Assembly (NCBI GenBank): GCA_964537285.1
Contig: CAZHZT010000201.1
Location: 1 to 5,876, forward strand
Length of the DNA stretch: 5,876 nt
Source: CAZHZT01 sp964537285
Lineage (GTDB): Bacteria > Bacteroidota > Bacteroidia > Chitinophagales > Saprospiraceae
Direction of reading: 5' to 3'
Translations under genes and position numbers: made by a program
Shown: positions 5,825 to 5,876 of the stretch, in pieces
How positions within the stretch are numbered: position 1 is the first letter of the stretch
How the letters are laid out: the number at the start of each line of letters is the position of its first letter
Notes under the pieces: model-generated
Seen by the model: the letters and a program-made list of their open reading frames with translations, nothing else
Told to the model about the DNA's origin: nothing
Database searches by the model: none

Positions 5825-5876
5825 TTGAAACAATCATCTGAAAACAAAGAAGAAGACAAGAACCAGGGGAATATTT
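5825..5876 (+). CDS. Possible 5' end of a gene, cut by the window edge
   Basis: After the -7 box at 5800-5807 a frame is open from 5792 to the end of the window. The only plausible start in it is TTG at 5825, giving M-K-Q-S-S-E-N-K-E-E-D-K-N-Q-G-N-I, a hydrophilic, charged N-terminus with natural-looking codon use. There is no ATG in this frame and no Shine-Dalgarno sequence. Only 17 codons are visible, so neither family nor function can be assigned; a chance open frame in AT-rich DNA cannot be excluded. Confidence 0.3.
   Translation, partial: MKQSSENKEEDKNQGNI

Overview
The window looks like AT-rich chromosomal DNA from a Bacteroidota bacterium, most likely a Cytophagales-type marine or soil genome. 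The evidence is an LptF/LptG-type permease with the long periplasmic insert usual in that phylum, starts without clear Shine-Dalgarno sequences, and promoter-like motifs close to the Bacteroidota consensus (TTTG, about 20 bases, TAnnTTTG). The taxon is inferred, not proven. Most of the content is ordinary housekeeping and envelope genes; no phage, CRISPR, tRNA, rRNA or complete insertion sequence was seen.

Layout. Positions 1-82 carry a possible dispersed inverted-repeat element of unknown role. Positions 268-2453 hold a two-gene plus-strand unit: an LPS-export-type permease, then a PAP2-family lipid phosphatase overlapping it by one base (TAATG). A 72-base hairpin at 2461-2532 separates this unit from purB (adenylosuccinate lyase), which converges on it from the minus strand (3891 to 2557). 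Upstream of purB is a 109-base inverted repeat (3908-4016), then a minus-strand SAM-dependent methyltransferase (4896 to 4066). A divergent intergenic region contains a perfect 25-base palindrome (4924-4948) that overlaps promoter-like elements for both the methyltransferase and a plus-strand exported outer-membrane-type protein (4995-5501). The last 370 bases are mostly non-coding or decayed, ending in a good -7 box and what may be the first codons of another gene.

How the genes relate. The permease and the PAP2 enzyme both plausibly act on envelope lipids and look translationally coupled. purB belongs to purine synthesis and has no obvious link to its neighbours; the methyltransferase lies upstream on the same strand but an intrinsic terminator-like hairpin sits between them. 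The methyltransferase and the outer-membrane protein share a control region.

The points most worth a second look are: (1) the end of the outer-membrane gene, where an alternative reading frame gives a more credible tail and suggests a frameshift at a T-run; (2) the palindrome at 4924-4948 and the 109-base element at 3908-4016, which share the same terminal sequence and look like short and long forms of one repeat; (3) the long hairpin between the convergent genes. I found no convincing new multi-gene system.
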